Below, piece after piece: positions 35,783 through 44,881 of a stretch of DNA of 64,000 nt. A program made the position numbers and the translations under genes. Origin of the DNA: Rhizobium sp. BK399 (lineage in GTDB: Bacteria; Pseudomonadota; Alphaproteobacteria; Rhizobiales; Rhizobiaceae). The DNA is taken from positions 124,001 to 188,000 of the forward strand of contig NZ_JACIAH010000003.1 in assembly GCF_014194695.1 (NCBI RefSeq), given 5' to 3'. Positions within the stretch are counted from its first letter, which is position 1, and each line of letters opens with the position of its first letter. Below the pieces are notes generated by a model. It did no database searches. It saw only the letters and a list, made by a program, of their open reading frames with translations, and was not told the DNA's origin.

Positions 35783-36199
35783 TCAGACGAGGTTTATGGT
35801 GACGTTGATATTGCCGCGCGTGGCCTTGGAATACGGGCAGGTTTGATGCGCCGCATCGACAATCGCGCGAGCAGTTTCGTGATCGACGCCGGGCAGGCTG
35901 ACGTTTAGGCGCGCCTGAAGTGCGTAACCGCCTGTATTGCTGCAGAGATCAACTTCGGTGTCGACCGCGAGATCGGTCGGAAGCGCAACGGCAAGGCTCT
36001 TCGCAGCAAAGCCCATCGCGCCGATGAAGCAGGCGGACCAACCGGCGGCGAACAGTTGCTCGGGGTTCGTTCCTTGTCCCGCGCTACCTGGTGAGGAAAG
36101 CTTGACATCGAGGCGGCCGTCGGAGCTACGCGATGCGCCATCGCGGCCGCCGGTCGTATGCGTCTTTCCGGTGTAGAGTACTTTCTGATTGTCGCTCAT
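35783..36199 (-). CDS. Ohr/OsmC-family organic hydroperoxide reductase (copy 1)
   Basis: 138 residues. YTGKTHTTGGRDG at the N-terminus and the two reactive cysteines in AAGWSACFIGAM and TCPYSKATRGN define Ohr. It reduces organic peroxides using dihydrolipoamide-type thiols, in the cytosol. ATG at 36199 is preceded by AAGGAAGAATATC; a longer frame upstream is not Ohr-like. No OhrR gene is adjacent, unlike copy 2 at 59.6 kb. Confidence 0.9.
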   Translation of the reverse strand: MSDNQKVLYTGKTHTTGGRDGASRSSDGRLDVKLSSPGSAGQGTNPEQLFAAGWSACFIGAMGFAAKSLAVALPTDLAVDTEVDLCSNTGGYALQARLNVSLPGVDHETARAIVDAAHQTCPYSKATRGNINVTINLV

Positions 36200-36480
36200 G
36201 ATATTCTTCCTTTCGATAGAATGAACGGCTCGCTGCCGAGACGCAGATGGCGTCCCGCACGTGTCTGGAATGTTTCGTCGCGGTGCTAAAATGTAGCCAA
36301 CTGCCGCGGAAACCTGATCCCGATACAATGTGATACGAACGGCCCGGCCGCTTCTTGGCGAGGCAATGGGCGCTCGAAACCAGACCTGGCGAAAGTGCAT
36401 TGAAACGCCAACGCCGAGTGCAATGTCTGGAATGGAGGGATGTGGGGAGCCGCTTGCCGCGACCACCCCAAGGTGACCGG

Positions 36481-37533
36481 TTAGAGCCGGTCGACGTCGA
36501 CCACGGCCTGTGCAAAGGCCTGCGGCGCTTCCTGTGGCAGATTGTGACCAATGCCGCCGGTAATCAGCCGATGCTCGTACTTGCCGGAGAACTTCTTGGC
36601 ATAGGCAGCCGGCTCGGGATGGGGGGCACCGTTGGCATCGCCCTCCAGCGTAATAGTCGGTACGCCGATGACAGGGAACTTCGCGAGCCGCGCTTCGAGC
36701 TCATCGTACTTCTTCTCACCCTCGGCCGCGCTGATGCGCCAACGGTAGTTGTGAATGGTAATGTCGACGTGATCGGGGTTTTCGAATGCGGCAGCGCTGC
36801 GATTGAAGGTCGCATCATCGAAGTTCCATTTCGGCGATGCAAGCTGCCAGATCAACTTGGCGAACTCGCTGCGGTACTTCTCATAGCCCGCGCGGCCACG
36901 ATCCGTGGCGAAGTAGAATTGATACCACCAGGCAAGCTCCGCCTTCGGCGGCAAGGGTGCCTTGTTTGCTTCCTGGCTACCGATGAGATAGCCGCTGACG
37001 GAAACCAGGGCCTTGCAGCGCTCGGGCCAGAGGGCGGCGATAATGCAGGCCGTGCGGGCTCCCCAATCGCAACCGGCAATCAGCGCCTTTTCGATCTTCA
37101 GCGCATCCATGAGCGCAACGATATCGGCGGCAATCGCCGACTGCTGGCCGTTGCGCATCGTCTTGTCCGAGAGGAACCGTGTTGCGCCGTAGCCGCGCAG
37201 ATAAGGCACGATGACGCGATAGCCTGCGGCGGCAATCAGCGGTGCAACATCGACATAGGTATGGATATCGTAGGGCCAACCATGCAGGAGAATGACAGGA
37301 GGCGCGTCGCTCGCGCCCAGCTCGGCGTAGCCGACATTGAGCAGACCTGCGTCGATCTGCTTGATCGAGCCAAATGAGGTATTGGTGCCTGGCGCGATGG
37401 TGGGGATTCGAGCAGCCGCCGGCGCCGCGGCCTGAGCAACGCTCGTGCCGATTGCGCCAAATTGCGCGGCGGCAACGGTCAGCGCTGCCACGCCCACGAA
37501 CCGCCGTCTTTGTTGATTGATTTCCTCTGCCAT
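36481..37533 (-). CDS. Tat-exported alpha/beta hydrolase, epoxide hydrolase-like
   Basis: 350 residues. A twin-arginine-type leader (NQQRRRFVGVAALTVAAAQFG, cleavage after AQA) precedes an alpha/beta hydrolase. The oxyanion-site motif is HGWPYD, the nucleophile elbow GCDWGAR (aspartate, as in epoxide hydrolases and dehalogenases) and the late histidine GIGHNLPQEAP. It probably opens an epoxide or related electrophile in the periplasm. ATG at 37533 starts the leader. It lies upstream of ohr copy 1; a similar hydrolase sits next to ohr copy 2. Confidence 0.78.
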   Translation of the reverse strand: MAEEINQQRRRFVGVAALTVAAAQFGAIGTSVAQAAAPAAARIPTIAPGTNTSFGSIKQIDAGLLNVGYAELGASDAPPVILLHGWPYDIHTYVDVAPLIAAAGYRVIVPYLRGYGATRFLSDKTMRNGQQSAIAADIVALMDALKIEKALIAGCDWGARTACIIAALWPERCKALVSVSGYLIGSQEANKAPLPPKAELAWWYQFYFATDRGRAGYEKYRSEFAKLIWQLASPKWNFDDATFNRSAAAFENPDHVDITIHNYRWRISAAEGEKKYDELEARLAKFPVIGVPTITLEGDANGAPHPEPAAYAKKFSGKYEHRLITGGIGHNLPQEAPQAFAQAVVDVDRL

Positions 37534-37622
37534 CACTGCTCTCCGATCTGTGTTAAAGACATCTGCATAAATCACTACCTGTGTGTATCAAATGTGTGTC
37601 CTATACCTGGAATTGAAAGCCA

Positions 37623-37659
37623 ATGTAGGTATCGGTCTAGCGATACATTGGTATACATT
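37623..37659. promoter_or_regulatory. Inverted-repeat cluster upstream of the hydrolase gene
   Basis: GTATCG and CGATAC flank a 6-nt centre (GTCTAG, 37629-37646). Outer AATGTA and ACATT extend the symmetry, and a further GTATACATT follows. It lies about 90-125 bp upstream of the hydrolase ATG. Layout fits a repressor operator, for example TetR-like. No regulator gene is adjacent. Confidence 0.4.
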
Positions 37660-37788
37660 CGCGCACTTTCGTGAGCAGTTCGCGACAACCCAGGCTTGCT
37701 GAAACAAGATTGGCCGGGCCAACGACATGACCCGATCTCAAATATCGCTGCGACCGGCATTGCCGGCGCATTTTGTCAGCGGATGACT

Positions 37789-39129
37789 TCAGGCACTGGC
37801 GGACGGAATGTTGTAAACACCCCGCGCGAACGCGCCGATACCCTTGGCGTCCAGCAAGTTGAGCGGTGCCCGGAACGTCACCCTGGCCACGCCGGGGTGA
37901 CGGCCGATTTCGATGGCGCCGGCCAATGTGGCACGGTTCATCACTTCGGGGACGGTGATCCCCAGGAGTTCGGCGGCCCGTTCAAGGCCATTCGTGGTGG
38001 CATCGTTCAGGTTTGGACCGGTGCCGATGAAGCAGACGGGCGCATCGTCCTCGACCTTTCGCACCCCGTGCTTGCGGGCAAGCGCCTGGACCCTTGTCCG
38101 CTCGGCTTCGTCGAGCGGGCGCGCCAGAAACGGCACGTCATCGAGAACCGGAAAAAGGATGGGCCCATCGATGTCGAGCCCCTTGATGACATGCACCTCA
38201 AGGGTGACCGTTCCAGCCACGTCACACGTATGACCAGCGATCTCGCCGTCTCCCTGCAGCGCGTGCATATCGCCCAGATAGATGCCACCACCGGGAACCT
38301 TGACCGGGCAGATCAGAACGGCTCCTTCGCGGACCGTGTTCACGTCGAGGTGGCCGTCCGTCTTGTGCTCGGCGATCTCCTCTGCGGTCAGCGCGTAGAT
38401 GTGGGGCGCATGATCCAGGAACGCGCCGAAATCGCCGGCATTGTGCGAGTCCGGCATGGCCTTCGACGGCGTGGTCCCCAACTGCCCGAGAAAAGGCCGC
38501 AAGCGCGTGGCGATACCAATGAGATCAGCCGGCGCGAAAGTCAGGATAGGATGCTGGATGGACGCATCCGGTAGCGCCATCAGGCGATCGGCATCTTCCG
38601 CGAAGGCTTCCGCCTCGGCCTTGCCCACCGTCAGACCGACCTGTCGCTCGTCGTCGAACGCGATCGTATAGCCATTGGTAAAGGTAAACGGTGACGCATC
38701 CGCCCCACATGCTTCGCAACGGATCGCCGTCGGCCCGATGCCTTCGACACGCGTGCGCGGCCACTCCACTCCGCAACCGGGGCACACGGCCGCACAGAAC
38801 GGATCGCCGTTGAACCGGCCCACCATTGGCTCGTCGTTGCCGGATGCCGTGGCCGACGAGGTCACGACAATCGAGCGGATGCGGATGGCAATCGCGTCAC
38901 CTACCTCCGCACCTGCCACCGCGACCGGGCGCGTCACCTCATGTCCTCCGCGAATTTCCGGCGTGATCATCGGACCCCAGCACCCGGGAGCGGTGTTGGC
39001 AATGATCGTGCCGCCATCGGCGACCGGCCCGAGCATCGGTGCCGCTGGGTCCAGAATGCCGTTGGTCAACTCGTTGACGAAAATCGTCTGCGATCCGATT
39101 TTTGGATACTGTTTTGCTTTATCAAGCAT
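37789..39129 (-). CDS. Formamidase/acetamidase family protein
   Basis: 446 residues. FmdA/AmdA family features include the N-terminal TIIANTAPGCWGPMITPEIRGG and the central PGGGIYLGDMHALQGDGEIAGHTCDVAGTV. A CPGCGVEW...CEACGAD insert looks like a zinc ribbon. The family hydrolyses formamide or short amides to ammonia and the acid, in the cytosol. It may supply nitrogen. It sits between the hydrolase and GST genes on the same strand. Confidence 0.85.
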   Translation of the reverse strand: MLDKAKQYPKIGSQTIFVNELTNGILDPAAPMLGPVADGGTIIANTAPGCWGPMITPEIRGGHEVTRPVAVAGAEVGDAIAIRIRSIVVTSSATASGNDEPMVGRFNGDPFCAAVCPGCGVEWPRTRVEGIGPTAIRCEACGADASPFTFTNGYTIAFDDERQVGLTVGKAEAEAFAEDADRLMALPDASIQHPILTFAPADLIGIATRLRPFLGQLGTTPSKAMPDSHNAGDFGAFLDHAPHIYALTAEEIAEHKTDGHLDVNTVREGAVLICPVKVPGGGIYLGDMHALQGDGEIAGHTCDVAGTVTLEVHVIKGLDIDGPILFPVLDDVPFLARPLDEAERTRVQALARKHGVRKVEDDAPVCFIGTGPNLNDATTNGLERAAELLGITVPEVMNRATLAGAIEIGRHPGVARVTFRAPLNLLDAKGIGAFARGVYNIPSASA

Positions 39130-39194
39130 TTAGATTCCTCCTGTTGAATCTATCAGTGAGCGACTTGCGAGGGACGTTTAAATTCGGCGAATGC

Positions 39195-39827
39195 TCATGT
39201 TCGCGGCACGGGGCCGTTGTCGACAAAGGCCGGGATCTCGCGAAGGCTGGCGACAATAGTCGCTATGCGCGGCCATTGATCGAGGGAGAGGCTGTTCCTC
39301 TCAGCGTTCACGGCTTGCGGGAACAGGCAGATATCGGCCACCGTTGGAATATCGCCAACCGCGTATTTGCCGGTTGGTCTCCGCCGAAGAAGTTCTTCGA
39401 CCGCCGTCAAGCCGACGCCGATCCAGTGGCGGCTCCAGTCCGCGACATCCGCCGACCCAACGCCAATCGCACTCAAGTGCGCGGTCACCCGGGGCGGAAG
39501 AAGTGGATGGATGTCGGCGGCGATCGCCAAGGCGACGGCCCGCGCAAAGGCGCGATCCTCAAGCCTGCCCGGCAGCAGCGGTGGCTCTGGGTAGCGTTCG
39601 TCCAGATATTCGATGATTGCCAGGGACTGTGTCAGCAGCACGCCCTCGTCGGTCAGCAGGGCGGGAACGAGTCCCTGCGGATTGACCTGCAGATATTCGG
39701 GCTTCCGATTGACGGCATCGGCACCAAGGATGCCGATTGTCTCGCGCTCAACGTCGAGCCCCTTCACCGCCAGCGCGATCCTGACGCGCGACGCCGCCGA
39801 CGAGATCTTGTCCTCGAACAATTTCAT
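39195..39827 (-). CDS. Glutathione S-transferase, maleylacetoacetate isomerase-like
   Basis: 210 residues. The thioredoxin-fold N-domain has the catalytic serine region KLFEDKISSAASRVRIAL and the glutathione-binding QVNPQGLVPAL and LTQSLAIIEYLDE. A helical C-domain (YAVGDIPTVADICLFPQ) follows. The zeta class includes maleylacetoacetate isomerase, but no homogentisate genes are here. ATG at 39827 follows GAGGAG, and its ATGA overlaps the stop of the small exported protein upstream. Confidence 0.8.
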   Translation of the reverse strand: MKLFEDKISSAASRVRIALAVKGLDVERETIGILGADAVNRKPEYLQVNPQGLVPALLTDEGVLLTQSLAIIEYLDERYPEPPLLPGRLEDRAFARAVALAIAADIHPLLPPRVTAHLSAIGVGSADVADWSRHWIGVGLTAVEELLRRRPTGKYAVGDIPTVADICLFPQAVNAERNSLSLDQWPRIATIVASLREIPAFVDNGPVPRT

Positions 39828-40039
39828 TGCCGATCTCCTCGGTCGTTCAAGCTTTCGGGCGTCGCCTTGGCCAAGACAGTATCCGCGCTCTGCGCGAATT
39901 GCTTTGCGCCCGCATCGGCTGAAGGCGACAGTAGCGAGAAGAGCGCTGCAATCGGAGGCGGCTCGCCTGGAGCGCTGTCCCAGGCGCATGGTACGGCTGC
40001 CAGCGCAAGCATGGCGAAGGAAGTGACTAGAAGGCGCAT
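39824..40039 (-). CDS. Small exported protein translationally coupled to GST
   Basis: 71 residues. A strong ribosome binding site (GAGGAGAAAGC) precedes ATG 40039. A signal-peptide-like N-terminus (MRLLVTSFAMLALAAVPCAW) is followed by a short polar tail. The stop overlaps the GST start as ATGA, which argues that it is real. The cysteine near the end of the signal could be a lipobox-like site, though the VPC context is imperfect. Function is unknown. Confidence 0.55.
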   Translation of the reverse strand: MRLLVTSFAMLALAAVPCAWDSAPGEPPPIAALFSLLSPSADAGAKQFAQSADTVLAKATPESLNDRGDRQ

Positions 40040-40246
40040 TGCTTTCTCCTCAATTGCTTGACCCATCTGGGCCAACTCCCGGAAAATTCTGATCTTCCGG
40101 CGAGAACTCGAGCGTGACGACCGCGCGTATCCCGCATGTGTTCGAATCCCCGAAGAACTGTATCGTTGTGTAGGTGCGGCCTGGTCGCGGCCGGTCCAGG
40201 CCGCAATGTCGCGGGAGAAATATCCCGCGACATTGCCGCGGCAAAA

Positions 40247-40987
40247 TCAGCCCGCCTGTTCTGCGGCAAGAACGGGACGCTCCCGATACTCTTCCGGGAA
40301 AAGCCGCTTCAGCGCCTCAATCTTTGGCTGCTCATAGACGTACACATAGGGCTGGTTGGGATTGTTGTAGACATAGTCCTGATGATAGGCCTCGGCACGA
40401 TAGAACGTCTTCCCGACCTCGATCGAGGTCGCGATCGGGCGAACAAAAGCACCCTCGCCGCGGAGCTGAGCGATGTAGTCGGAGGCGACCTTCTCCTGTT
40501 CGTCGTTCAGCGGAAAGATTGCCGAGCGGTACTGCTTTCCGGCGTCGGGACCTTGCTGGTCGACCTGTGTCGGATCGTGAACCACGGAGAAGAAGATCTG
40601 CAGCAACTGACCGTAGCTGACCTGCTGCGGATTGAAGACGATCTCCACTGCTTCCGCATGACCGGTCTGCCCGGTCTCGGTCATCTCGTAGGTGGCTGTC
40701 GCGGCACTCCCGCCTGCGTAGCCTGCCGTCGCGCTGACAACCCCGGCGACATGTTGGAAAGCGCCTTGGACACCCCAGAAGCACCCGCCGGCAAGGACCA
40801 GCGATTGTGTAGCTGGGGTCGCGGCGACATCGTGGAGGACCGGAGGAACGCGCCTGGCCTCTTCCGCTGCCGCTCCGCCACTTAGCTTGAGCACAAGACC
40901 GCCGCCTCCGATCACGGCAAGGGTCACAATGCCTAGCTTTCCGATGGAGCCAAGCAACGACGAACGAGTTTTTTCTCGATGTTTCAT
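40247..40987 (-). CDS. msrA: Exported peptide-methionine (S)-S-oxide reductase
   Basis: 246 residues. A basic N-terminus and a membrane segment (about 15-38) precede a full MsrA domain. The catalytic Cys69 is in GGCFWGVQGAF, with GYAGG and HAEAVEIVFNP following. The leader places it in the periplasm or on the inner membrane, where it would repair methionine-S-sulfoxide in exported proteins. It lies 12 bp after the DipZ-like gene, in the same operon, and that protein is the likely electron donor. Confidence 0.9.
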   Translation of the reverse strand: MKHREKTRSSLLGSIGKLGIVTLAVIGGGGLVLKLSGGAAAEEARRVPPVLHDVAATPATQSLVLAGGCFWGVQGAFQHVAGVVSATAGYAGGSAATATYEMTETGQTGHAEAVEIVFNPQQVSYGQLLQIFFSVVHDPTQVDQQGPDAGKQYRSAIFPLNDEQEKVASDYIAQLRGEGAFVRPIATSIEVGKTFYRAEAYHQDYVYNNPNQPYVYVYEQPKIEALKRLFPEEYRERPVLAAEQAG

Positions 40988-40999
40988 GATCTTATCCTT

Positions 41000-42766
41000 T
41001 CATCCGAAGGTGAATACGAAGGCTTCGACACCGGGATCGAGGAAATGGATCTCGAACGTCCGCTCCCGCACCTCTCCCGACTGGCGCACCAGCTGGTAGA
41101 GCCGCGTTTCGGAAACCGTGCCATTGCCGTCTGCATCGATATCCGAGCCATGATCGGCTCCCGGTGCGGCCCCATCGACCTTCACCTGAAAGCGGACCTT
41201 CTTGCCGTCCGCCCCGGGTCCGAGGACCAGATGGAGATCTCGGGCACTGAACCGATATGTGATGCCGCCGCCAGCCTGATCGAGTGAGGCCTGCTCTCCG
41301 CCGACGGTCCACTTTCCGGTAAGCCCCCATTCGTTGAGGCCCGGCTCACCGACGGTGTAGTCGCGAGCGGCATCTGCCTTGACTCCTTCCGGCGAGATGA
41401 AGTTGGCAGCTCGGAGATAGCCGATGTAGGATTCTCCCGACTGCAGTCGGGCAAGGTCGGGCGCCGCCTCGGCACCCTTGGCGTCAGGCGCGACGGTGGC
41501 CGCATCTGCCTTCTTGCTACCTGCTGCTTCGGCCAGCAGATCCTGGATGACCCGTTCGGACTGCTCGTAGTCTCCTTCACCGAACTGGGTGTGCCTGATC
41601 TGGCCCTTCGCGTCGATGAAGTAGTGGGCCGGCCAGTAGTTGTTGGCGAACGACCTCCAGATCTTGAAGTTGTTGTCGATCGCGACAGGGTAGCCGATCT
41701 GGAACTTGTCGATTGCCTGACGGACATTGTCGATCCGCTTCTCGAAGGCGAACTCGGGCGAATGGACCCCGATCACGACCAGTCCCTGGTCCCGATACTT
41801 CTCCGCCCAGGCCCGAACGTAGGGGATTGTCCGAATGCAGTTGATGCAGGAGTAGGTCCAGAAGTCGACGAGAACGACCTTGCCGCGCAATTCTTCCGCG
41901 GTGAGCGGCTTGGAATTCAACCATTCTACGGCACCGTCGAGCGACTGCAGGCGTCCGAGGACGGGCAAATCGCTCTGGTATCCCTTCCGCGCATCGTTCG
42001 CGGCAAGTTGCATGGCATTGCCGCCCGGCTCTGCAACACCGCTCGAACCATGCAGTTTGTCCAGCAGCGACTGTTCGATGCCGGCACTGCTGGCATAGGA
42101 GAGACGCGACAGCAGTCCGGTATCAAGCCCAAGGGCAATGGCGGTAACGCCGGCCAGCACGGCTATACCAAGACCCTGGCGCAGACGCTCGCCAACGCCG
42201 AGCGATCGCTTCATCGCCGCAAACACCTTCTCCCCGGCAAGAACAGCCATCGCCAGCGAGGTCGCGGCACCTGCCGCGTAAGCGGTCAGCAAGAGCGTTG
42301 TCTGAACGTTCGCCCCCTGGAGGGCGGCACCGGTCAGGACCAGTCCAAGGATCGGGCCGGCGCAGGGCGCCCAGAGAAGGCCCGTTGCAACGCCGAGAAG
42401 GAAGGAGGTGCTGACGCCACCCTTGCCGCTCGCCTGCTGCGACAGGCGGCTGCCAAGGGCGACGGCTGGCCGCGTCACGACTGCCGCGATGCGCGGCGAG
42501 AGCAGCGTCACGCCGAAGCCGGCGATCAGCGCGATGGCGGCATATCGACCGATTTCGTTGGCGTGCACCGCCCAGCTGCCGCCGACGGCAGCAAGCGTTG
42601 CCACGCCCGCGAAAGTCACGATCATGCCGACCAGCATCGGCAGGATGCTTCTCGCAAAGGGCTGGCCTGCCCGCGACAGAACGAAGGGTAGGACCGGAAG
42701 GATGCAGGGGCTGACGATCGTCAGGGCCCCTGCAAGGTAGGCAATAAGGAACAGCAGCATAGTCAT
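41000..42766 (-). CDS. DipZ-type thiol-disulfide protein: CcdA-like membrane domain fused to thioredoxin-like domain
   Basis: 588 residues. A CcdA/DsbD-beta-like membrane part (about 1-215) has SPCILPVLP and APCAGPILG, each with a membrane cysteine. A TlpA/AhpC-type periplasmic domain has the redox motif TYSCINCIRTIPY (Cys near 308 and 311). A C-terminal jelly-roll-like domain (about 440-588) is specific to the DipZ layout. It should carry electrons from cytosolic thioredoxin to periplasmic thiols. With msrA 12 bp downstream it probably powers sulfoxide repair. Confidence 0.88.
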   Translation of the reverse strand: MTMLLFLIAYLAGALTIVSPCILPVLPFVLSRAGQPFARSILPMLVGMIVTFAGVATLAAVGGSWAVHANEIGRYAAIALIAGFGVTLLSPRIAAVVTRPAVALGSRLSQQASGKGGVSTSFLLGVATGLLWAPCAGPILGLVLTGAALQGANVQTTLLLTAYAAGAATSLAMAVLAGEKVFAAMKRSLGVGERLRQGLGIAVLAGVTAIALGLDTGLLSRLSYASSAGIEQSLLDKLHGSSGVAEPGGNAMQLAANDARKGYQSDLPVLGRLQSLDGAVEWLNSKPLTAEELRGKVVLVDFWTYSCINCIRTIPYVRAWAEKYRDQGLVVIGVHSPEFAFEKRIDNVRQAIDKFQIGYPVAIDNNFKIWRSFANNYWPAHYFIDAKGQIRHTQFGEGDYEQSERVIQDLLAEAAGSKKADAATVAPDAKGAEAAPDLARLQSGESYIGYLRAANFISPEGVKADAARDYTVGEPGLNEWGLTGKWTVGGEQASLDQAGGGITYRFSARDLHLVLGPGADGKKVRFQVKVDGAAPGADHGSDIDADGNGTVSETRLYQLVRQSGEVRERTFEIHFLDPGVEAFVFTFG

Positions 42767-42889
42767 CCCCTGCAGTTGACCGATGCTTACGCATTGGTCG
42801 TTGATGGTGGCTGCAAGGGACCAGCCCGAAGTATCTCCGTTGTGTCGCTTTCCGCCCGATTTGTATCAGAATGCAAGCGGCCGGGCGGT

Positions 42890-43567
42890 TCAGGAGTTCA
42901 GGAGCTTCAGCAGTTTCTTCGCGGCCGAGCCTGATGAAGCCGGGTTCTGCCCCGTGATCAGCCGCCCATCGACAATCGTAAAATCGACCCAATCGGCGGC
43001 CTTCTCGTAATGCCCGCCCAGACGCTTCAATTCATCTTCGACGAGAAAGGGCACGACTTCGGTGAGATGGACAGCCTCTTCCTCGCTGTTTGCAAAACCG
43101 GTGACACGCTTGCCCTTGACCAACGGCTGCCCCTGGTAGGTTACCTTTTTCAGAACCCCGGGTGCGTGGCAGACCAAGGCGATCGGCTTGCCTGCAGTGT
43201 AGAAGCTTTCGATAAGGGCAATCGAGTCCTCGTCATTGGCGAGATCCCACATCGGGCCGTGTCCGCCGGGATAGAAGACTGTATCGAAACCATCTGTCTT
43301 GACCCCGCTGAGCCGCACCGTGTTTGCAAGCGCCCTTTGCGCCGCTGGATCGCCCTTGAAGCGCGCCATCGCCTCTGTCTGATTGGCTGGTTCGTCACTC
43401 TTCGGATCGATGGGAGGCTGCCCGCCTTTCGGAGATGCAAGGGTTACCTCGGCGCCGGCATCCTTGAACACGTAGTAGGGTGCGGCAAATTCCTCCAGCC
43501 AGAAGCCGGTCGGCTTGCCGGTGTTTCCGAGCTTATCATGCGAAGTCAAAACCATCAGGATCTTCAT
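42890..43567 (-). CDS. DJ-1/PfpI superfamily protein (Hsp31/HchA-like)
   Basis: 225 residues. The nucleophile elbow is ALVCHAPGVL with the reactive cysteine. FYPGGHGPMWDLAND and the N-terminal MVLTSHDKLGNTGKPTGFW are shared with Hsp31-like glyoxalase III/chaperones. It probably detoxifies methylglyoxal or similar aldehydes, or acts as a chaperone. ATG at 43567 begins the beta strand MKILMV. It is divergent from a LysR gene over 241 bp. Confidence 0.85.
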   Translation of the reverse strand: MKILMVLTSHDKLGNTGKPTGFWLEEFAAPYYVFKDAGAEVTLASPKGGQPPIDPKSDEPANQTEAMARFKGDPAAQRALANTVRLSGVKTDGFDTVFYPGGHGPMWDLANDEDSIALIESFYTAGKPIALVCHAPGVLKKVTYQGQPLVKGKRVTGFANSEEEAVHLTEVVPFLVEDELKRLGGHYEKAADWVDFTIVDGRLITGQNPASSGSAAKKLLKLLNS

Positions 43568-43808
43568 CGTCAGTTTCCCTTTGTTGAGCAACCATAAGAC
43601 GTGGCTGGCATCTCACTTTGCCCGAACGTGAGCATGGCGCGTTGCAAGGCTTTGCCCCCTGAAAACCCGATCCTTCGAACCACCGCCGGGCCCATCCACA
43701 GATAGCGCACTGGCTCAGGCTTTCCTGGTTTCATCCCCGATATTTACTTCCGTCCAATTTCGGGTGAATACTCGCCGCCGGGCAATCACTATTCCGCGAG
43801 GCGGCACA

Positions 43809-44741
43809 ATGGATCGCATCGACGCAATGAAGGTGTTTGTGACGGCAATTGACGAGGGCAGCCTCGCCGGCGCCGCCCGCAATCTGAAGCGATCGCCAAC
43901 AGCGGTCAGCCGGGCGCTAAGCTTTTTGGAGGCGCATGTTGGTGTCGAGTTGCTGCATCGGACCACTCGAACGCTGAAGCTGAGCGAGGCGGGCCAACGC
44001 TATGCAGCAGCCTGCCGGCGCGTACTGGTCGATCTTGAAGAAGCCGACATGCTGGCGGGCGGCGAGCGCGCGGCTCCGCGCGGAACTCTGACCATCTCCG
44101 CACCACCGATCCTCGGCGAAGAGGTCCTGCGCCCTATACTGGACGACTTCCTCAACCTTCACCCGACCGTCTCTGTCCGCTTTCTCATGCTGGATCGCTT
44201 CGTCAACCTGGTCGATGAGGGCGTCGACCTCGCGGTGCGTATCGGCCACCTGTCGGACTCTTCGCACGTCTCCACCCGTCTCGGTGGCGATGTGCGACGC
44301 GTCGTGGTCGCCTCCCCCCGCTATCTGGCAGCTCATCCGCGCATCGACGAGCCGGGCGACGTGGCAAAACATCAGATCATCGCGTTCAGCAACTTCGGGC
44401 TGGATTCCTGGAGTTTCATACCGGCGAAGGGGACCACCATCCCCAGGGTCGTGCATTTCACGCCGCGCTGTATCTTCAACAGCGTTCGCGCTGCCGCGGC
44501 ATCGGCGGCTGCAGGCGGCGGCCTGACGAGACTCTATTCCTACCATGTCGCATCCTACGTGCGCGACGGTCAGCTGAAGATCGTGCTCGCGGACGCGGAA
44601 CACCCGCCCTTGCCTGTGCATCTGCTCGCACCACAAGGCCGCATGTCCGTGCCCAAGGTCCGCGCCTTTGTGGACTTCGCAACGCCGCGGCTGCGTTCCG
44701 AGTTCGCGCGCATGGCAACAGCGGCTGGTATGCTCGCCTGA
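43809..44741 (+). CDS. LysR-family transcriptional regulator
   Basis: 310 residues: helix-turn-helix MDRIDAMKVFVTAIDEGSLAGAARNLKRS and a LysR effector domain of the subgroup often beside redox genes. ATG at 43809 was chosen at MDRID; an earlier in-frame start adds a basic tail. It could control the divergent PfpI gene or the downstream SDR, DsbA and tautomerase genes on its own strand. Confidence 0.85.
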   Translation: MDRIDAMKVFVTAIDEGSLAGAARNLKRSPTAVSRALSFLEAHVGVELLHRTTRTLKLSEAGQRYAAACRRVLVDLEEADMLAGGERAAPRGTLTISAPPILGEEVLRPILDDFLNLHPTVSVRFLMLDRFVNLVDEGVDLAVRIGHLSDSSHVSTRLGGDVRRVVVASPRYLAAHPRIDEPGDVAKHQIIAFSNFGLDSWSFIPAKGTTIPRVVHFTPRCIFNSVRAAAASAAAGGGLTRLYSYHVASYVRDGQLKIVLADAEHPPLPVHLLAPQGRMSVPKVRAFVDFATPRLRSEFARMATAAGMLA

Positions 44742-44881
44742 TTGTGCCGAAATACGGTTGATTGTTGATCAATCAACGTCAATTCTCTCAATGATCGGAT
44801 GGATCTAAATCAAATGCACCAACGCCGAGGGCGTAGGGCGGCCAGCAACTGAAAGGCCGCTGCACTTGAAAGGATCCCATC

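Noticed and set aside
41591..42691. 366-codon frame antisense to the DipZ-like gene
   Set aside because: Shadow; the minus-strand gene has membrane and CxxC motifs.
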